A DNA stretch of 64,000 bases from an uncultured Paracoccaceae bacterium (GCA_947499725.1 CANMPK010000002.1:310001-374000), one strand, 5' to 3'. Counted from the first letter of the stretch, positions 1-10,658 are shown. Numbers and translations: made by a program. Notes: generated by a model from the sequence alone, not told the origin.

Positions 1-91
1 CAGCCACAGCCGCAAAAGAAACGCCCTGTACAACAGGCAAATCTGGAAAGCCCGCTGGGGCCAGCGGTGAAACAGTGTCGATGGTAGCCAA
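1..91 (-). CDS. argJ: ArgJ N-terminus, glutamate N-acetyltransferase (partial, cut by window edge)
   Basis: Only the first 30 codons are present. The peptide contains VSPLAPAGFPDLPVVQGV, which matches the opening of bifunctional ornithine acetyltransferase/N-acetylglutamate synthase (arginine biosynthesis, cytoplasm). The proposed start is TTG at 91-89. A GGAG ribosome-binding site lies at 98-101, inside the last codons of the upstream prolyl isomerase gene, and the two genes are one base apart, so translation is probably coupled. The assignment rests on a short peptide and on the gene order familiar from Rhodobacteraceae. Confidence 0.7.
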   Translation of the reverse strand, partial: MATIDTVSPLAPAGFPDLPVVQGVSFAAVA

Positions 92-92
92 A

Positions 93-944
93 TCAGTTCT
101 CCAGAAGATCTGTGTTTGTCAGCAGCGCTGGGTCGATACCTTCAGATGCCGTCTTATCAACATCCGCAATCTCCGTCAGACGCGCCACTTCAGCGTCCAC
201 AACATTGCGCTGCACTTCACCAACGATCTCGCCGCGCACGGCATCCAAAGCAGGCGCATCTTGCTTGCGGGAATCGTTCAGTTTGATCACGTGCCAGCCG
301 AACTGTGTTTGCACAGGATCAGACACAGTGCCCACTTCCATGTTCACAACCGCACCTTCAAATTCTGGCACCATCTGACCCGGACCAAACCAGCCCAGCT
401 CGCCGCCATTCGGGCCGGACGGACCTGTGGATTTAGTCTTCGCGGTTTCCGCAAAATCCGCGCCATCGCGAATTTCCTGCGTGATCGCCATCGCTTCTTC
501 TTCTGTCGGAACAAGAATATGTGATGCATTAAATTCAGGAGTGCCTTCAAAATCAGCATAACGCGCATCGTAAGCCGCTTGGATCGCCTCGTCGGTCACC
601 TTCGCGTCGATGATCTCACGCATCACTTCTGCGGAAATCAACGCCAGTTCCATGTTCTCCAGCGCCAGTTCAACGCGCTTAGGTGTGTCGCCACCAAAGG
701 TGCCCGCCAGCATCGTCTGCTGCACCAATTGATCCAGAATACCGTTAAAAAGAACGTCCGCAGGCAGCTGTTGGTACTGCGGGTCCAATGTCTCACGCAC
801 GGCAACCATCTGGCCCAAAGTGATTTCTGTACCGTTCACTGTAGCAACCACAGTTTCCGCGTTTGGCGAATCGTCCGCAAAGGCTGGTGTAGACAATACG
901 AGCGCAACCGCTGTGCCACGCAGAAAATTGAATGTTTTTGACAT
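93..944 (-). CDS. Periplasmic parvulin-type peptidyl-prolyl cis-trans isomerase
   Basis: This 283-residue protein starts at the ATG at 944, which is preceded by AAGGACGAAACA. An upstream in-frame start would add 15 residues ahead of the signal peptide and is less likely. Residues 1-23 form a signal peptide ending near TPAFADD. A helical SurA/PrsA-like N-terminal part is followed from about residue 130 by a parvulin domain with the signatures FNASHILV, GGELGWFGPGQMVPEF and TQFGWHVIKL. It probably helps exported proteins fold in the periplasm. It diverges from secA and sits directly ahead of argJ. Confidence 0.88.
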   Translation of the reverse strand: MSKTFNFLRGTAVALVLSTPAFADDSPNAETVVATVNGTEITLGQMVAVRETLDPQYQQLPADVLFNGILDQLVQQTMLAGTFGGDTPKRVELALENMELALISAEVMREIIDAKVTDEAIQAAYDARYADFEGTPEFNASHILVPTEEEAMAITQEIRDGADFAETAKTKSTGPSGPNGGELGWFGPGQMVPEFEGAVVNMEVGTVSDPVQTQFGWHVIKLNDSRKQDAPALDAVRGEIVGEVQRNVVDAEVARLTEIADVDKTASEGIDPALLTNTDLLEN

Positions 945-1115
945 TGTTTCGTCCTTGGTTGAAGCCGCAGTCGCTGGCGACGTTGACACTGTTATATAGG
1001 CCCCTTACATCGCTTTGAGGCCGTTGCAAAAGTTATTTGCCCTGTTTGTAGGAGCAGGTGGCAGAACGAGCAAGCACAAGCGGCACAAGAATACGTCAAC
1101 AAAGGACATAAGCAG

Positions 1116-3815
1116 ATGCTGGGTTTTGGAAAATTGACCGCAAAGGTCTTCGGGACACCGAATGACCGCAAGATCAAAGCGGCCCGTCCGATCATCGCCA
1201 AGATCAACGGTCTTGAAGATGAATTCGCCCAACTGTCTGATGAACAGCTGATCGCCAAAACCGCCGAGTTCAAAGAACGTCTGGCTGGCGGCGAAACCGT
1301 CGACGCGCTTTTGCCAGAAGCTTTCGCCAACTGCCGCGAAGCCGCGAAACGCGCTTTGGGTCTGCGTGCCTTTGATACCCAGTTGATGGGTGGCCTCTTC
1401 CTACACCAAGGCAACATCTCTGAAATGAAAACCGGTGAGGGTAAAACCCTCGTGGCGACCTTCCCTGCGTATCTGAACGCGCTGGTCGGCAAAGGCGTGC
1501 ATATCGTCACCGTGAACGACTACCTCGCAAAGCGTGACGCCGAATGGATGAGCAAAGTCTACGGCGCCTTGGGCATGACCACAGGTGTGATCTACCCGCA
1601 GCAGCCAGAAGACGAAAAGCTGAACGCCTACGCCTGTGACGTAACTTACGCCACAAACAACGAATTGGGCTTTGACTACCTGCGCGACAACATGAAATCC
1701 GAGCTCGCGCAGATCTCGCAAAAACACCACCACTTCGCCATCGTGGATGAGGTCGACTCCATCCTGATCGATGAAGCGCGTACCCCGCTGATCATCTCCG
1801 GCCCAGCCGAAGACCGCACCGATCTCTATATGTCCATCGACGCTGTGATCCCTGACATCGGCGACGAACACTATACGCTGGACGAGAAAACCAAAAACGT
1901 CTCCTTCACAGATGAAGGCAACGATTGGCTCGAAGACAAGCTGCACGAAGCAGGTATCCTGCCAGCAGAGCAATCGCTTTATGCGCCGGAAAGCACCACC
2001 TTGGTGCACCACGTCAACCAAGGCCTGCGCGCGCATAAGCTCTTCACCAAAGACAAAGACTACATCGTGCGCGACGATGAAATCGTTCTGATCGATGAAT
2101 TCACAGGCCGCATGATGGCGGGCCGCCGTCTGTCCGAAGGTCTGCACCAAGCGATCGAAGCCAAAGAAGGCTGCTCCATCAAGCCAGAGAACGTGACACT
2201 GGCGCAGGTGACCTTCCAGAACTACTTCCGCCTGTACGACAAACTGGGCGGCATGACCGGTACAGCGCTGACCGAAGCGGAAGAATTCGCTGAAATCTAC
2301 GGTCTGGGCGTGGTCGAAGTGCCAACCAACCGTCCGATTGCGCGTGTCGACGACGACGACGCCGTCTATCGCACTGCGCAAGAAAAATTCGACGCGATTG
2401 TTAAAACGGTCAAAGAAGCAAATGCGAAGGGCCAGCCAACATTGGTTGGCACAACCTCCATCGACAAATCCGAACTGTTGTCTCAGCTGCTGACCAAAGA
2501 AGGCGTGAAACACAACGTTCTGAACGCACGCCAGCACGAACAAGAAGCGCAGATCGTGGCAGACGCCGGTAAGATCGGCGCTGTGACCATCGCCACCAAC
2601 ATGGCGGGTCGTGGTACCGATATTAAACTGGGCGGCAACGTCGAAATGCAAGTGATGGAAGCGCTCGCCGCTGATCCAGAAGGCAACCCAGACGACATCC
2701 GCGCCAAGATTGAAGAAAGCCACAAGGCTGATGAAGAGGCTGTAAAGGCTGCCGGTGGTCTGTTCGTTCTGGCAACAGAACGCCACGAAAGCCGCCGCAT
2801 CGACAACCAGCTGCGCGGCCGTTCTGGCCGTCAGGGTGATCCGGGCCGCTCGTCCTTCTTCCTGTCCTTGGAAGACGACCTGATGCGCATCTTCGGCTCT
2901 GACCGTCTGGATAAGGTTCTGTCCTCGCTGGGCATGAAAGAAGGCGAAGCGATCATTCACCCGTGGGTGAACAAATCTCTAGAACGCGCACAGGCGAAAG
3001 TCGAAGGCCGCAACTTCGACATCCGTAAACAGCTTCTGAAATTTGACGACGTGATGAACGATCAGCGTAAGGTGATCTTCAGCCAACGCCGCGAGATCAT
3101 GGAAGCAGAAGACCTGTCCGAAATCGTACAAGACATGCGCCATGAAGTGATCGGCGATCTGATCGACGTGCACATGCCGCCAAAAACCTACGCCGACCAG
3201 TGGGACACCGAAGGTCTGCAAACCTCTGTGCGCGAACAGCTGGGCATTGACGTGCCTGTGTCTGATTGGGCGCAAGAAGAAGGCGTGGATGACGAAGACA
3301 TCCAAGAACGTCTGGAAAAAGCCTCTGACGAGCTGATGGCGCAAAAAGCTGTGGCCTTCGGCCCAGAGCAAATGCGCAACATCGAAAAGCAGCTTCTGTT
3401 GCAAACCATCGATGCCAAATGGCGCGAGCACCTGCTGACGCTGGAACATCTGCGCTCTGTTGTGGGCTTCCGTGGTTATGCGCAGCGTGACCCACTGAAC
3501 GAATACAAGAACGAAGCGTTCCAATTGTTCGAAGGCATGCTGGATGGCCTGCGTGTTGATGTGTCCAAGCATCTTGGCCAAATCCGTCCGCTGACCGAAG
3601 AAGAACAGCAAGCGATGATCGCTGAAATGCAGGCCCGCCAAGCGGCGGCGATGCAAGCGGCAGCCCCTGCCGAAGCGCCAGCGGAAGACTTCGAACCGCT
3701 GATCGAAGGCTTCGACGAAAACGACCCAGACACATGGGGCAATCCGGGCCGCAACGATGCCTGCCCATGCGGCTCTGGCAAGAAGTTCAAGCACTGCCAC
3801 GGCAAGCTGGCCTAA
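1116..3815 (+). CDS. secA: Preprotein translocase ATPase SecA
   Basis: SecA is the ATPase that drives unfolded preproteins through SecYEG. The 899-residue length is normal. Walker A MKTGEGKT is near residue 104, the DEAD-like motif [13 protein letters not shown] near 210, the second nucleotide-binding region includes NMAGRGTDI, and [13 protein letters not shown] follows. The extreme C-terminus carries the zinc-binding [14 protein letters not shown] motif used for SecB and lipid contact. The preceding gene (opposite strand) encodes a periplasmic foldase, and the following genes encode exported proteins. A clear terminator follows. Confidence 0.99.
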   Translation: MLGFGKLTAKVFGTPNDRKIKAARPIIAKINGLEDEFAQLSDEQLIAKTAEFKERLAGGETVDALLPEAFANCREAAKRALGLRAFDTQLMGGLFLHQGNISEMKTGEGKTLVATFPAYLNALVGKGVHIVTVNDYLAKRDAEWMSKVYGALGMTTGVIYPQQPEDEKLNAYACDVTYATNNELGFDYLRDNMKSELAQISQKHHHFAIVDEVDSILIDEARTPLIISGPAEDRTDLYMSIDAVIPDIGDEHYTLDEKTKNVSFTDEGNDWLEDKLHEAGILPAEQSLYAPESTTLVHHVNQGLRAHKLFTKDKDYIVRDDEIVLIDEFTGRMMAGRRLSEGLHQAIEAKEGCSIKPENVTLAQVTFQNYFRLYDKLGGMTGTALTEAEEFAEIYGLGVVEVPTNRPIARVDDDDAVYRTAQEKFDAIVKTVKEANAKGQPTLVGTTSIDKSELLSQLLTKEGVKHNVLNARQHEQEAQIVADAGKIGAVTIATNMAGRGTDIKLGGNVEMQVMEALAADPEGNPDDIRAKIEESHKADEEAVKAAGGLFVLATERHESRRIDNQLRGRSGRQGDPGRSSFFLSLEDDLMRIFGSDRLDKVLSSLGMKEGEAIIHPWVNKSLERAQAKVEGRNFDIRKQLLKFDDVMNDQRKVIFSQRREIMEAEDLSEIVQDMRHEVIGDLIDVHMPPKTYADQWDTEGLQTSVREQLGIDVPVSDWAQEEGVDDEDIQERLEKASDELMAQKAVAFGPEQMRNIEKQLLLQTIDAKWREHLLTLEHLRSVVGFRGYAQRDPLNEYKNEAFQLFEGMLDGLRVDVSKHLGQIRPLTEEEQQAMIAEMQARQAAAMQAAAPAEAPAEDFEPLIEGFDENDPDTWGNPGRNDACPCGSGKKFKHCHGKLA

Positions 3816-3851
3816 GCCGCTTCGGCACCAAAATACCGTACAGATACCAAA

Positions 3852-3877
3852 GGGGCGCCACATCGGCGCCCTTTTTT
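3852..3877 (+). terminator. Rho-independent terminator after secA
   Basis: Stem GGGCGCC / GGCGCCC with loop ACATC, followed by six T. It lies 37 bases after the secA stop codon and separates secA from the next gene. Confidence 0.9.
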
Positions 3878-3920
3878 CTGGGCAGTTTCCTCGTGTATTT
3901 TCACGTAGGGAGAGACCCCG

Positions 3921-4904
3921 ATGAAACTAGAAAAGCTATCCGCGTCCACCGCCCGTTTGGCCACCGCCGGCGTCACAGCTGCGGCTGCCCTTGGTGTTGG
4001 CCTCTACGTTAACGGCGGCGCGCCGCTCGAAGCATCGGCTGTCCAACCCGAGCGCGAAACCAAAATCGCGCCGGGCCTCGCAAAGGTGGATGACCTCGCC
4101 CTACCAAACCTCCCACGCGCCGACGTGCCAGAGGTTTCCTTCCCCATTCAAATGGTGGCCCTCGATGTGGCAACCGACGCTCCGGTTGCAGCAATGCCAA
4201 CCGAAGAAGACGCGCCAATCCTGGGCTGCGATATCCATGTCACAGCCTCCCAAGCCGTCGCGGCGATGGTGAACCTAGATATCATGGCCAGCTGCCTGCC
4301 CAACGAACGCGTTGTGATCAGCCACGCAGGTCTCAGCTTCTCCGAAGTGCTGGATGACACAGGTGCCCTCGGCATCACAGTCCCAGCCCTTGAAATGGAC
4401 GCAACCTTCGAAGTCAGCTTCTCAAACGGTGCCTCCCGCAGCGGCGCAACAGAGGTCCCGTCTTTGCAATTCTATGACCGTGTCGCCCTGCAATGGACAG
4501 GCGAATCCGGTCTGCAAATCCATGCGCTGGAATATGGCGCAGCCTATGGCGAAGAAGGCCACGTGTGGTACGGCAACACCCGCGATCTGACAGCGGTGAT
4601 TGGCGGACAGGGCGGTTTCATGCTGCGTCTCGGCGATGGCTTGTCTGAAATTTCCCAAATGGCAGACGTCTATACCTTCCCAACCGGCAGTGCAGCCGCA
4701 GACGGCGCAGTAGAGCTTTCTGTCGAGGCAGAGGTCAACGGCAGCAACTGTGGTCGCCAGATCAACGCCTCTACTTTGCAAATTCAGCAAGGTTCCGCCG
4801 CTCAAACCCATGCAATTGATCTCGATATGCCAGATTGTGTCGCCACAGGTGACTTTCTGGTGTTGAAAAACCTGCTGCAAGACCTGACAATCGCGCAAAA
4901 ATAA
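3921..4904 (+). CDS. Exported protein of unknown function, 327 aa
   Basis: I do not recognise a named domain. The N-terminus has a short basic part and the hydrophobic segment LATAGVTAAAALGVGLYV (about residues 13-30), which could be a signal anchor or signal peptide. The rest is hydrophilic and looks beta-rich, with four cysteines (ILGCDIHV, IMASCLPN, GSNCGRQ, MPDCVATG) that could form two periplasmic disulfides. RBS AGGGAGAG precedes the ATG. The gene lies 23 bases ahead of the substrate-binding/OmpA fusion, so the two are probably co-transcribed and may work together in the periplasm. Function unknown. Confidence 0.75.
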   Translation: MKLEKLSASTARLATAGVTAAAALGVGLYVNGGAPLEASAVQPERETKIAPGLAKVDDLALPNLPRADVPEVSFPIQMVALDVATDAPVAAMPTEEDAPILGCDIHVTASQAVAAMVNLDIMASCLPNERVVISHAGLSFSEVLDDTGALGITVPALEMDATFEVSFSNGASRSGATEVPSLQFYDRVALQWTGESGLQIHALEYGAAYGEEGHVWYGNTRDLTAVIGGQGGFMLRLGDGLSEISQMADVYTFPTGSAAADGAVELSVEAEVNGSNCGRQINASTLQIQQGSAAQTHAIDLDMPDCVATGDFLVLKNLLQDLTIAQK

Positions 4905-4927
4905 GTCGCGCAAGTTAGGGAACTAAA

Positions 4928-6487
4928 ATGACAATCTTGCGTGCGGCGATCTTCGCCGCACTTTCTATGTTTGGCGCAGCCACAGTGGCTCATGCGCAAG
5001 ACGTGACTCTCACCTCGCCCGATGGCGCGGTCGAGATCACCGGCACCCTGCTTGGCTTTGATGGCGAGTTCTACCGCGTGCGCACCGTTTACGGTGAACT
5101 CACCGTAGACGGCTCTGGCGTCACCTGTGACGGCCCGGCTTGCCCCAATCTGGTGGACTATGTGGCAGACGTCACCATCTCTGGCGCCGCTGGCATGGCC
5201 GAAGTCCTGATGCCGGCGTTGCTGGATGGCTTTGCGCTGCGCAACGGCTACCGTGTGGCGCGCAAACTGGTGGACCCGCAGCATTTTTCCTACGAGTTGT
5301 CAGACCCAACCACCCAAAACCCCGTTGCGCGTTTCCACTTCAACGCAACAACCACAGACGAAGGCTTTGCCGATCTTCTGGCAGATGAAGCAGACCTGAC
5401 CATGTCCCTGCGCGAAATTCGCCAGTCCGAGGCGAACCTCGGCTTCGAGGCAGGCCTTGGCAATATGCGCGACAAAAACCGCAGCCGTGTTTTGGCGCTC
5501 AATGCGCTGATCCCGGTTGTCGCCCCCAGCAATCCTGTCAGTCAAATCTCGACATCTGATTTGGCAAAGGTCTTCGCGGGAGACATCGACAATTGGCAAG
5601 ACATCGGCGGCCCTGATGCGCCGATTGCTCTGCATGTGCCTTTGCAAGAATCCGGCCTGCTGCAAGCGATCGAAGACCGCTTGATGAAACCGTCCGCGCG
5701 TAACCTCAGCAGCAACGCAACCTTTCACGGTCAAATGACCAGTCTAGTGGATGCCGTCCAAAATGATCCCTTCGCGATTGGTATCGCAACCTATGCCAGC
5801 AGCAACAACGCCACGCGCCTGCCGCTGACAGGCGGCTGTGGCTATGCGGTCCACGCCACACGGCGCGGTATCAAAACCGAAGACTATCCTCTTACCGCGC
5901 CAATGTTCCTGTATCTGCCAGCGCGTCGCTTGCCCAAAGTCGCCCGCGACTTTCTAACCTATACCCGAGGACCCGCCGCCCAGATCGTGATCCGCCGCGC
6001 TGGATTTGTGGATCAGTCCTCTGAAGAAATCCCGATCGCCTTGCAGGGCCAGCGTTTCGTGAACGCCATCGCACAAATCGGTTCAGACGCCCCGATTGCC
6101 GATCTGCAAGCGGTCGTTGCGCGCCTTGGCAATCACGCACGCCTCACGACGACTTTCCGCTTCAAACCGGGCGCCGCTGAAATGGATGCGCAATCCCGTT
6201 CCAACGCCCAGCAACTCGCCCGCGCGCTTGAAATCGGAACCTACGATGGTCGTGAATTGGTTTTCGTTGGGTTTAGCGACGGCGAAGGCTCCGTCGAGGT
6301 TAATCGCACCATCGCCTCCCGCCGCGCCACTGGTGTGAAAAACGCGGTTCTGGCTGCCGCCGAAACCGTGAACGAGGCTGATCTGAATATTGCCGTCGAA
6401 GGCTTTGGCGAGGCGTTGCCCATGGCGTGTGATGACAGCACATGGGGCCGTCAGGTGAACCGCCGAGTCGAAGTTTGGGTGCGCTGA
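4928..6487 (+). CDS. Phosphate-binding-protein-like domain fused to an OmpA peptidoglycan-binding domain
   Basis: 519 residues. A signal peptide covers about residues 1-23 (ends VAHAQ). Residues 75-370 look like a PstS-type solute-binding domain (TISGAAGMAEVLMPALLDGF, then STSDLAKVFAGDIDNWQDIGG, typical of the PBP_like/PstS family). Residues from about 400 to the end resemble OmpA-type peptidoglycan-binding domains (FRFKPGAAEMDAQS, VEVNRTIASRRATGVKNAV, QVNRRVEVWVR). It should therefore be a periplasmic ligand-binding protein tethered to the cell wall. No transporter permease is nearby, so a sensing or scavenging role is inferred. A dispersed repeat follows the gene. Confidence 0.82.
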   Translation: MTILRAAIFAALSMFGAATVAHAQDVTLTSPDGAVEITGTLLGFDGEFYRVRTVYGELTVDGSGVTCDGPACPNLVDYVADVTISGAAGMAEVLMPALLDGFALRNGYRVARKLVDPQHFSYELSDPTTQNPVARFHFNATTTDEGFADLLADEADLTMSLREIRQSEANLGFEAGLGNMRDKNRSRVLALNALIPVVAPSNPVSQISTSDLAKVFAGDIDNWQDIGGPDAPIALHVPLQESGLLQAIEDRLMKPSARNLSSNATFHGQMTSLVDAVQNDPFAIGIATYASSNNATRLPLTGGCGYAVHATRRGIKTEDYPLTAPMFLYLPARRLPKVARDFLTYTRGPAAQIVIRRAGFVDQSSEEIPIALQGQRFVNAIAQIGSDAPIADLQAVVARLGNHARLTTTFRFKPGAAEMDAQSRSNAQQLARALEIGTYDGRELVFVGFSDGEGSVEVNRTIASRRATGVKNAVLAAAETVNEADLNIAVEGFGEALPMACDDSTWGRQVNRRVEVWVR

Positions 6488-6502
6488 TCGGCGTTTGATT
6501 TG

Positions 6503-6541
6503 AATTGTACATTTCAGCACCCGAAAGGGTCGAATTGTACA
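6503..6541 (-). repeat. 3'-end repeat, TGTACA family, copy 1
   Basis: Read on the minus strand, this is TGTACAATT, 21 bases, then TGTACAATT again. The 21 bases contain a small hairpin (ACCC-TTTC-GGGT). It begins 5 bases after the radC stop codon, in the same direction as radC. A second copy at 23121-23159 has identical flanking 9-mers, the same spacing and 17 of 21 identical inner bases. Confidence 0.85.
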
Positions 6542-6546
6542 TTTCG

Positions 6547-7308
6547 TCAGATCAGCAAGCCTTCCGCGCGAAAGCTGAAATGTTGGCTGGCCCCGATCAC
6601 CAGATGATCGTGCAGCGTGATCGAAAGAACCTCGCAGGCCCTGTGAATTTGTTCCGTCATTTGGATGTCCGCTGCCGAGGGCGTAGGATCTCCGGATGGG
6701 TGATTATGCACTAAAATCAAGGCACTGGCATTCAATTCCAGCGCGCGTTTGACCACCTCGCGTGGGTAAACCGGTACATGATTCACCGTCCCTTCCGCCT
6801 GCGCCTCATCCGCGATTAGGGTGTTTTTCGTGTCCAAAAACAACACGCGAAATTGTTCGATTTCTTTATGCCCCATCGATGTTTTGCAATAATCAATCAA
6901 AGCATCCCAAGAGCTAAGCACTTGTCTTTGCATGACTTTTGACTGTGCCAGACGATGCGCGGCGGCTTCGATGATCTTAAGTTCGCAAATAATGGCCTCC
7001 CCCACGCCCTTCTCATCGGCCAATCTTTTTGGGGGCGCTGAAAGCACAGCGTTGAAATTGCCAAACCTTTCCAACAGCTTACGTGCTAGTGGTTTCACAT
7101 CTTGGCGCGGCATGGCGCGAAATAGAACCAGCTCAAGCAACTCATAATCCGGCATAGCTGCTGCGCCGCCTTCCAAAAAACGCGCGCGCAAACGTTTGCG
7201 GTGATCTTTCAGATAGCTCGGCTGCTTTCCAGAACCCGTTGATAATACAGGTGTTTCTTCGCCAAACATCGGCAAAGGCGGTTCTGAAAAACGATGAGAC
7301 TTGGCCAT
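6547..7308 (-). CDS. radC: RadC family protein (JAB/MPN domain)
   Basis: 253 residues. The N-terminal half is a helix-hairpin-helix-like region (HRKRLRARFLEGGAAAMPDYELLELVLF). The C-terminal half is a JAB domain with the metal-binding motif LVHNHPSGDPTPSAAD and the upstream conserved glutamate in AEGTVNHVPVYPREV. The family was linked to DNA repair historically, but its biochemical role is unsettled; metallopeptidase-like chemistry is implied by the motif. The gene is convergent with the OmpA-fusion gene and carries the TGTACA repeat immediately after its stop. Confidence 0.93.
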   Translation of the reverse strand: MAKSHRFSEPPLPMFGEETPVLSTGSGKQPSYLKDHRKRLRARFLEGGAAAMPDYELLELVLFRAMPRQDVKPLARKLLERFGNFNAVLSAPPKRLADEKGVGEAIICELKIIEAAAHRLAQSKVMQRQVLSSWDALIDYCKTSMGHKEIEQFRVLFLDTKNTLIADEAQAEGTVNHVPVYPREVVKRALELNASALILVHNHPSGDPTPSAADIQMTEQIHRACEVLSITLHDHLVIGASQHFSFRAEGLLI

Positions 7309-7363
7309 GGGCCTCAGTCTGCGCCGTAAATGGTTAGCCGCTTGTTAAATTGGTAGCACAAAC

Positions 7364-7387
7364 AAAAAACGCGCCCGAAGGCGCGTT
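7364..7387 (-). terminator. Rho-independent terminator after dnaJ
   Basis: On the minus strand the stem ACGCGCC / GGCGCGT has a TTCG tetraloop and is followed by TTTTTTGTTTGT. It lies 22 bases after the dnaJ stop and ends the dnaK-dnaJ unit before radC. Confidence 0.9.
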
Positions 7388-7409
7388 CTTGATCAGGATG
7401 TCTCCTGAT

Positions 7410-8555
7410 TTAGCTTTTCATCGAATCCCAGAAGCCTTTGACAGACTTAAAGAAACTGCTGCTTTCCGGGCTGTTCTCTTCAGACAGGTCCGCAAATTCT
7501 TTCAGCAGTTCTTTCTGGCGCGAGGTTAGATTCACCGGTGTTTCCACCGCCAGTTCGATAAACATATCGCCCTGACCCGCCCCACGCAGCGCTGGCATAC
7601 CTTTTGCGCGCAAACGCATCTGACGCCCAGACTGGCTGCCAGACGGAATTTTCACGCGGCTCCGGCCACCATCAATCGTTGGAACCTCGATGTCCCCGCC
7701 CAATGCGGCCGCTGTCATAGAGACAGGCACGCGGCAGAACAGGTTGGTGCCTTCACGTTCAAAGATCTGGTGCTTCGCCACATCGATAAAGATGTACAGA
7801 TCGCCCGAAGGTCCACCACGCAAGCCCGCTTCACCTTCGCCAGCAAGACGAATGCGCGTACCGGTTTCAACACCCGCAGGGATGTTGACTGATAGGCTGC
7901 GGTCTTTCTCGACACGGCCAACGCCGCCACAAGATTTACATGGGTTTTTGATGATCTGGCCAAGGCCAGAACAGGTTGGACAGGTGCGTTCAACGGTGAA
8001 AAAGCCCTGCTGTGCCCGTACCTTACCCATACCGGAGCAAGTTGGGCAGACAACAGGTTCTGCACCACCTTCCGCGCCAGAGCCGTTACAAGAGCCACAG
8101 CCCACAGAAGTCGGCACCTGAATGGTCTTTTGCATGCCTGAATAGGCATCTTCCAGAGACACGCTCAGGTTATAGCGCAGGTCAGACCCACGAGACGCGC
8201 GCTGACGCCCGCCACCGCGTTGCTGGCCACCCATAAAGTCGCCAAACAGGTCATCAAACACGTCAGAGAAGGCGCTGGAGAAGTCGCCGCCTGGGTGGCC
8301 GCCACGTTGGCCACCACCACCCATACCGCCTTCAAAGGCAGCATGACCGTATTGGTCATAGGCCGCTTTCTTTTCAGCGTCTTTCAGGATCTCGTAGGCT
8401 TCGTTCGCTTCTTTGAACTTAGCTTCGGCATCTGGATTATCGGCATTGCGGTCCGGGTGAAATTCTTTGGCCTTCTTGCGATAGGCTTTTTTGATTTCAT
8501 CCGCAGAAGCACCTTTGCCGACACCTAGTACGTCGTAGAAGTCGCGTTTTGCCAT
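7410..8555 (-). CDS. dnaJ: Chaperone protein DnaJ (Hsp40)
   Basis: DnaJ delivers substrates to DnaK and stimulates its ATPase. This 381-residue protein has the J domain with HPD ([17 protein letters not shown]), a Gly/Phe-rich linker (about 70-110), four zinc-binding CxxCxGxG repeats ([32 protein letters not shown]) and C-terminal substrate-binding beta domains. AAGGAGTGACCT precedes the ATG. It follows dnaK by 80 bases on the same strand and is probably read from the dnaK heat-shock promoter. Confidence 0.98.
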   Translation of the reverse strand: MAKRDFYDVLGVGKGASADEIKKAYRKKAKEFHPDRNADNPDAEAKFKEANEAYEILKDAEKKAAYDQYGHAAFEGGMGGGGQRGGHPGGDFSSAFSDVFDDLFGDFMGGQQRGGGRQRASRGSDLRYNLSVSLEDAYSGMQKTIQVPTSVGCGSCNGSGAEGGAEPVVCPTCSGMGKVRAQQGFFTVERTCPTCSGLGQIIKNPCKSCGGVGRVEKDRSLSVNIPAGVETGTRIRLAGEGEAGLRGGPSGDLYIFIDVAKHQIFEREGTNLFCRVPVSMTAAALGGDIEVPTIDGGRSRVKIPSGSQSGRQMRLRAKGMPALRGAGQGDMFIELAVETPVNLTSRQKELLKEFADLSEENSPESSSFFKSVKGFWDSMKS

Positions 8556-8581
8556 AGGTCACTCCTTAAAGCCGGAATATG

Positions 8582-8611
8582 AAAAGGGCCGATCCGGCAA
8601 GCGGACCGGCC
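8582..8611 (-). terminator. dnaK-dnaJ intergenic hairpin (possible attenuator)
   Basis: On the minus strand GGCCGGTCCG pairs with CGGATCGGCC (one G-U pair) around a 5-base loop and is followed by CTTTTC. The U tract is short, so this is more likely a partial terminator or RNA-stability element that lowers dnaJ relative to dnaK than a full stop. Confidence 0.5.
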
Positions 8612-8635
8612 TATAATCATGATCCGACCGCGCGA

Positions 8636-10552
8636 TTAGCGCTTGTCGCCGTCCAGATCTTCGAAGTCAGCGTCGACGATGTCGTCATCCACAGGACCTG
8701 CATCCGCATCTGCTGCCGCTGGCTCTTCGCCGGCTTCTTCTGCAGTTGCTTTGTAGATCGCTTCGCCCAGTTTCATGGCCGCTTCGGTCACGTTCTGAAC
8801 GCCGGATTTGATCTTGTCAGCGTTTGCTTTTTCGTCTTCCAGATCGTCTTTCAGCGCAGCAATAGCCAGTTCGATCGCTTCGATGGTTGTTGGATCAACC
8901 TTATCGGAATGCTCTTCCATGGACTTTTCAGTCGAGTGGATCAGGCTTTCCGCTTGGTTGCGTGCTTCAACAAGCTCTTTGCGATCTTTATCCGCTTCGG
9001 CGTTTGCTTCCGCGTCTTGAACCATTGCTTCGATGTCTTCGTCAGACAGGCCACCAGATGCTTGGATCGTGATGGATTGCTCTTTGCCAGTGCCTTTGTC
9101 TTTCGCGCCGACAGACACGATACCGTTGGCATCGATGTCGAAGGTCACTTCGATCTGTGGCATGCCGCGTGGCGCTGGTGGAATGTCTTCCAGGTTGAAC
9201 TGACCGAGGATCTTGTTGTCCGCAGCCATTTCACGCTCACCTTGGAACACGCGCAGTGTCACGGCGTTCTGGTTGTCTTCCGCAGTCGAGAAAGTCTGAG
9301 ACTTCTTCGTTGGGATTGTTGTGTTGCGGTCGATCAAGCGTGTGAACACGCCGCCCAGCGTTTCAATACCCAAGGACAGTGGTGTTACGTCCAGCAGAAC
9401 AACGTCTTTCACGTCGCCTTGCAGAACACCCGCTTGGATCGCTGCGCCCATGGCAACAACTTCGTCTGGGTTCACGCCTTTATGTGGCTCTTTGCCGAAG
9501 AATTTTGTGACTTCTTCGATCACCTTAGGCATACGTGTTTGGCCACCAACCAGAACAACCTCGTCGATGTCGCCAGCTGTCAGACCCGCGTCTTTCAGAG
9601 CTGCCGCACAAGGCTTCATGGAGTTCTTGATCAGGTCAGATACCAGAGATTCCAGCTTTGCACGTGTCAGTTTCATAACCATGTGCAAAGGCGCGCCGTC
9701 TTTACCCATAGAGATAAACGGCTGGTTGATTTCTGTTTGAGATGCAGAGGACAGCTCGATCTTCGCTTTTTCCGCAGCTTCTTTCAGACGCTGCAGGGCC
9801 ATCTTGTCTTTGGACAGGTCAACGCCGTGTTCTTTTTTGAATTCATCCGCAAGGTATTTCACGATGCGCATGTCAAAGTCTTCACCGCCCAGGAATGTGT
9901 CACCGTTGGTGGATTTAACTTCGAACAGACCGTCGTCGATTTCTAGGATGGTTACGTCGAACGTACCGCCACCAAGGTCATAAACTGCGATGGTTTGTGT
10001 TTCTTCTTTGTCCAAACCGTAGGCCAGAGCCGCCGCTGTTGGTTCGTTGATGATACGCAGAACTTCCAGACCAGCAATCTTACCAGCGTCTTTTGTCGCC
10101 TGACGCTGAGCGTCGTTAAAGTACGCAGGAACAGTGATAACCGCCTGTGTCACTTCTTCGCCAAGATAGGACTCAGCGGTTTCTTTCATTTTGCCCAGCG
10201 TGAAGGCAGAGATTTGGGATGGGGAGTATTTCTCGCCGCGTGCTTCAACCCAAGCGTCGCCGTTGCCGCCGTTGACGATGGCGAAAGGCACCATCTTTTT
10301 ATCTTTTTCAACAGCCGCGTCGTCGAAGCGACGACCGATCAGACGTTTTACGCCGAAGACTGTGTTTTCTGGATTTGTGACGGCCTGGCGTTTCGCCGGC
10401 TGGCCTACAAGGCGCTCGTCATCTGTGAATGCAACGATGGAAGGTGTTGTACGTGCACCTTCTGCGTTTTCAATTACGCGTGCTTGAGAGCCATCCATGA
10501 TAGCCACACAAGAGTTTGTTGTACCGAGGTCGATACCAATAACTTTACCCAT
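8636..10552 (-). CDS. dnaK: Chaperone protein DnaK (Hsp70)
   Basis: 638 residues. The start at 10552 ([15 protein letters not shown]) is preceded by AAGAAGGGATCG; the frame stays open upstream but that sequence is promoter DNA. The nucleotide-binding domain shows [17 protein letters not shown], the phosphate-2 motif [17 protein letters not shown] and the adenosine motif [15 protein letters not shown] substrate-binding domain and acidic lid follow, ending in [12 protein letters not shown], close to the EEVD-like tails of bacterial DnaK. It acts with DnaJ and GrpE in protein folding and heat-shock control. Confidence 0.99.
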   Translation of the reverse strand: MGKVIGIDLGTTNSCVAIMDGSQARVIENAEGARTTPSIVAFTDDERLVGQPAKRQAVTNPENTVFGVKRLIGRRFDDAAVEKDKKMVPFAIVNGGNGDAWVEARGEKYSPSQISAFTLGKMKETAESYLGEEVTQAVITVPAYFNDAQRQATKDAGKIAGLEVLRIINEPTAAALAYGLDKEETQTIAVYDLGGGTFDVTILEIDDGLFEVKSTNGDTFLGGEDFDMRIVKYLADEFKKEHGVDLSKDKMALQRLKEAAEKAKIELSSASQTEINQPFISMGKDGAPLHMVMKLTRAKLESLVSDLIKNSMKPCAAALKDAGLTAGDIDEVVLVGGQTRMPKVIEEVTKFFGKEPHKGVNPDEVVAMGAAIQAGVLQGDVKDVVLLDVTPLSLGIETLGGVFTRLIDRNTTIPTKKSQTFSTAEDNQNAVTLRVFQGEREMAADNKILGQFNLEDIPPAPRGMPQIEVTFDIDANGIVSVGAKDKGTGKEQSITIQASGGLSDEDIEAMVQDAEANAEADKDRKELVEARNQAESLIHSTEKSMEEHSDKVDPTTIEAIELAIAALKDDLEDEKANADKIKSGVQNVTEAAMKLGEAIYKATAEEAGEEPAAADADAGPVDDDIVDADFEDLDGDKR

Positions 10553-10658
10553 TTTCGATCCCTTCTTACTTAAGGCGATATTCCAAGGCGCGGACCCATT
10601 GTGGCATCCTGCCTTGATCCTGAATGCGCGGACCCTTTGGTCACTACACTTCGCAGGG

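Noticed and set aside
1401-2960. Long open frame (519 codons) on the minus strand opposite secA
   Set aside because: It mirrors the codon-biased secA gene, has no recognisable protein content and no ribosome-binding site; it is a shadow frame.
8579-9946. 455-codon plus-strand frame opposite dnaK
   Set aside because: Rich in Cys, Phe, Arg and His with no domain, exactly antisense to dnaK; an artefact of codon bias.
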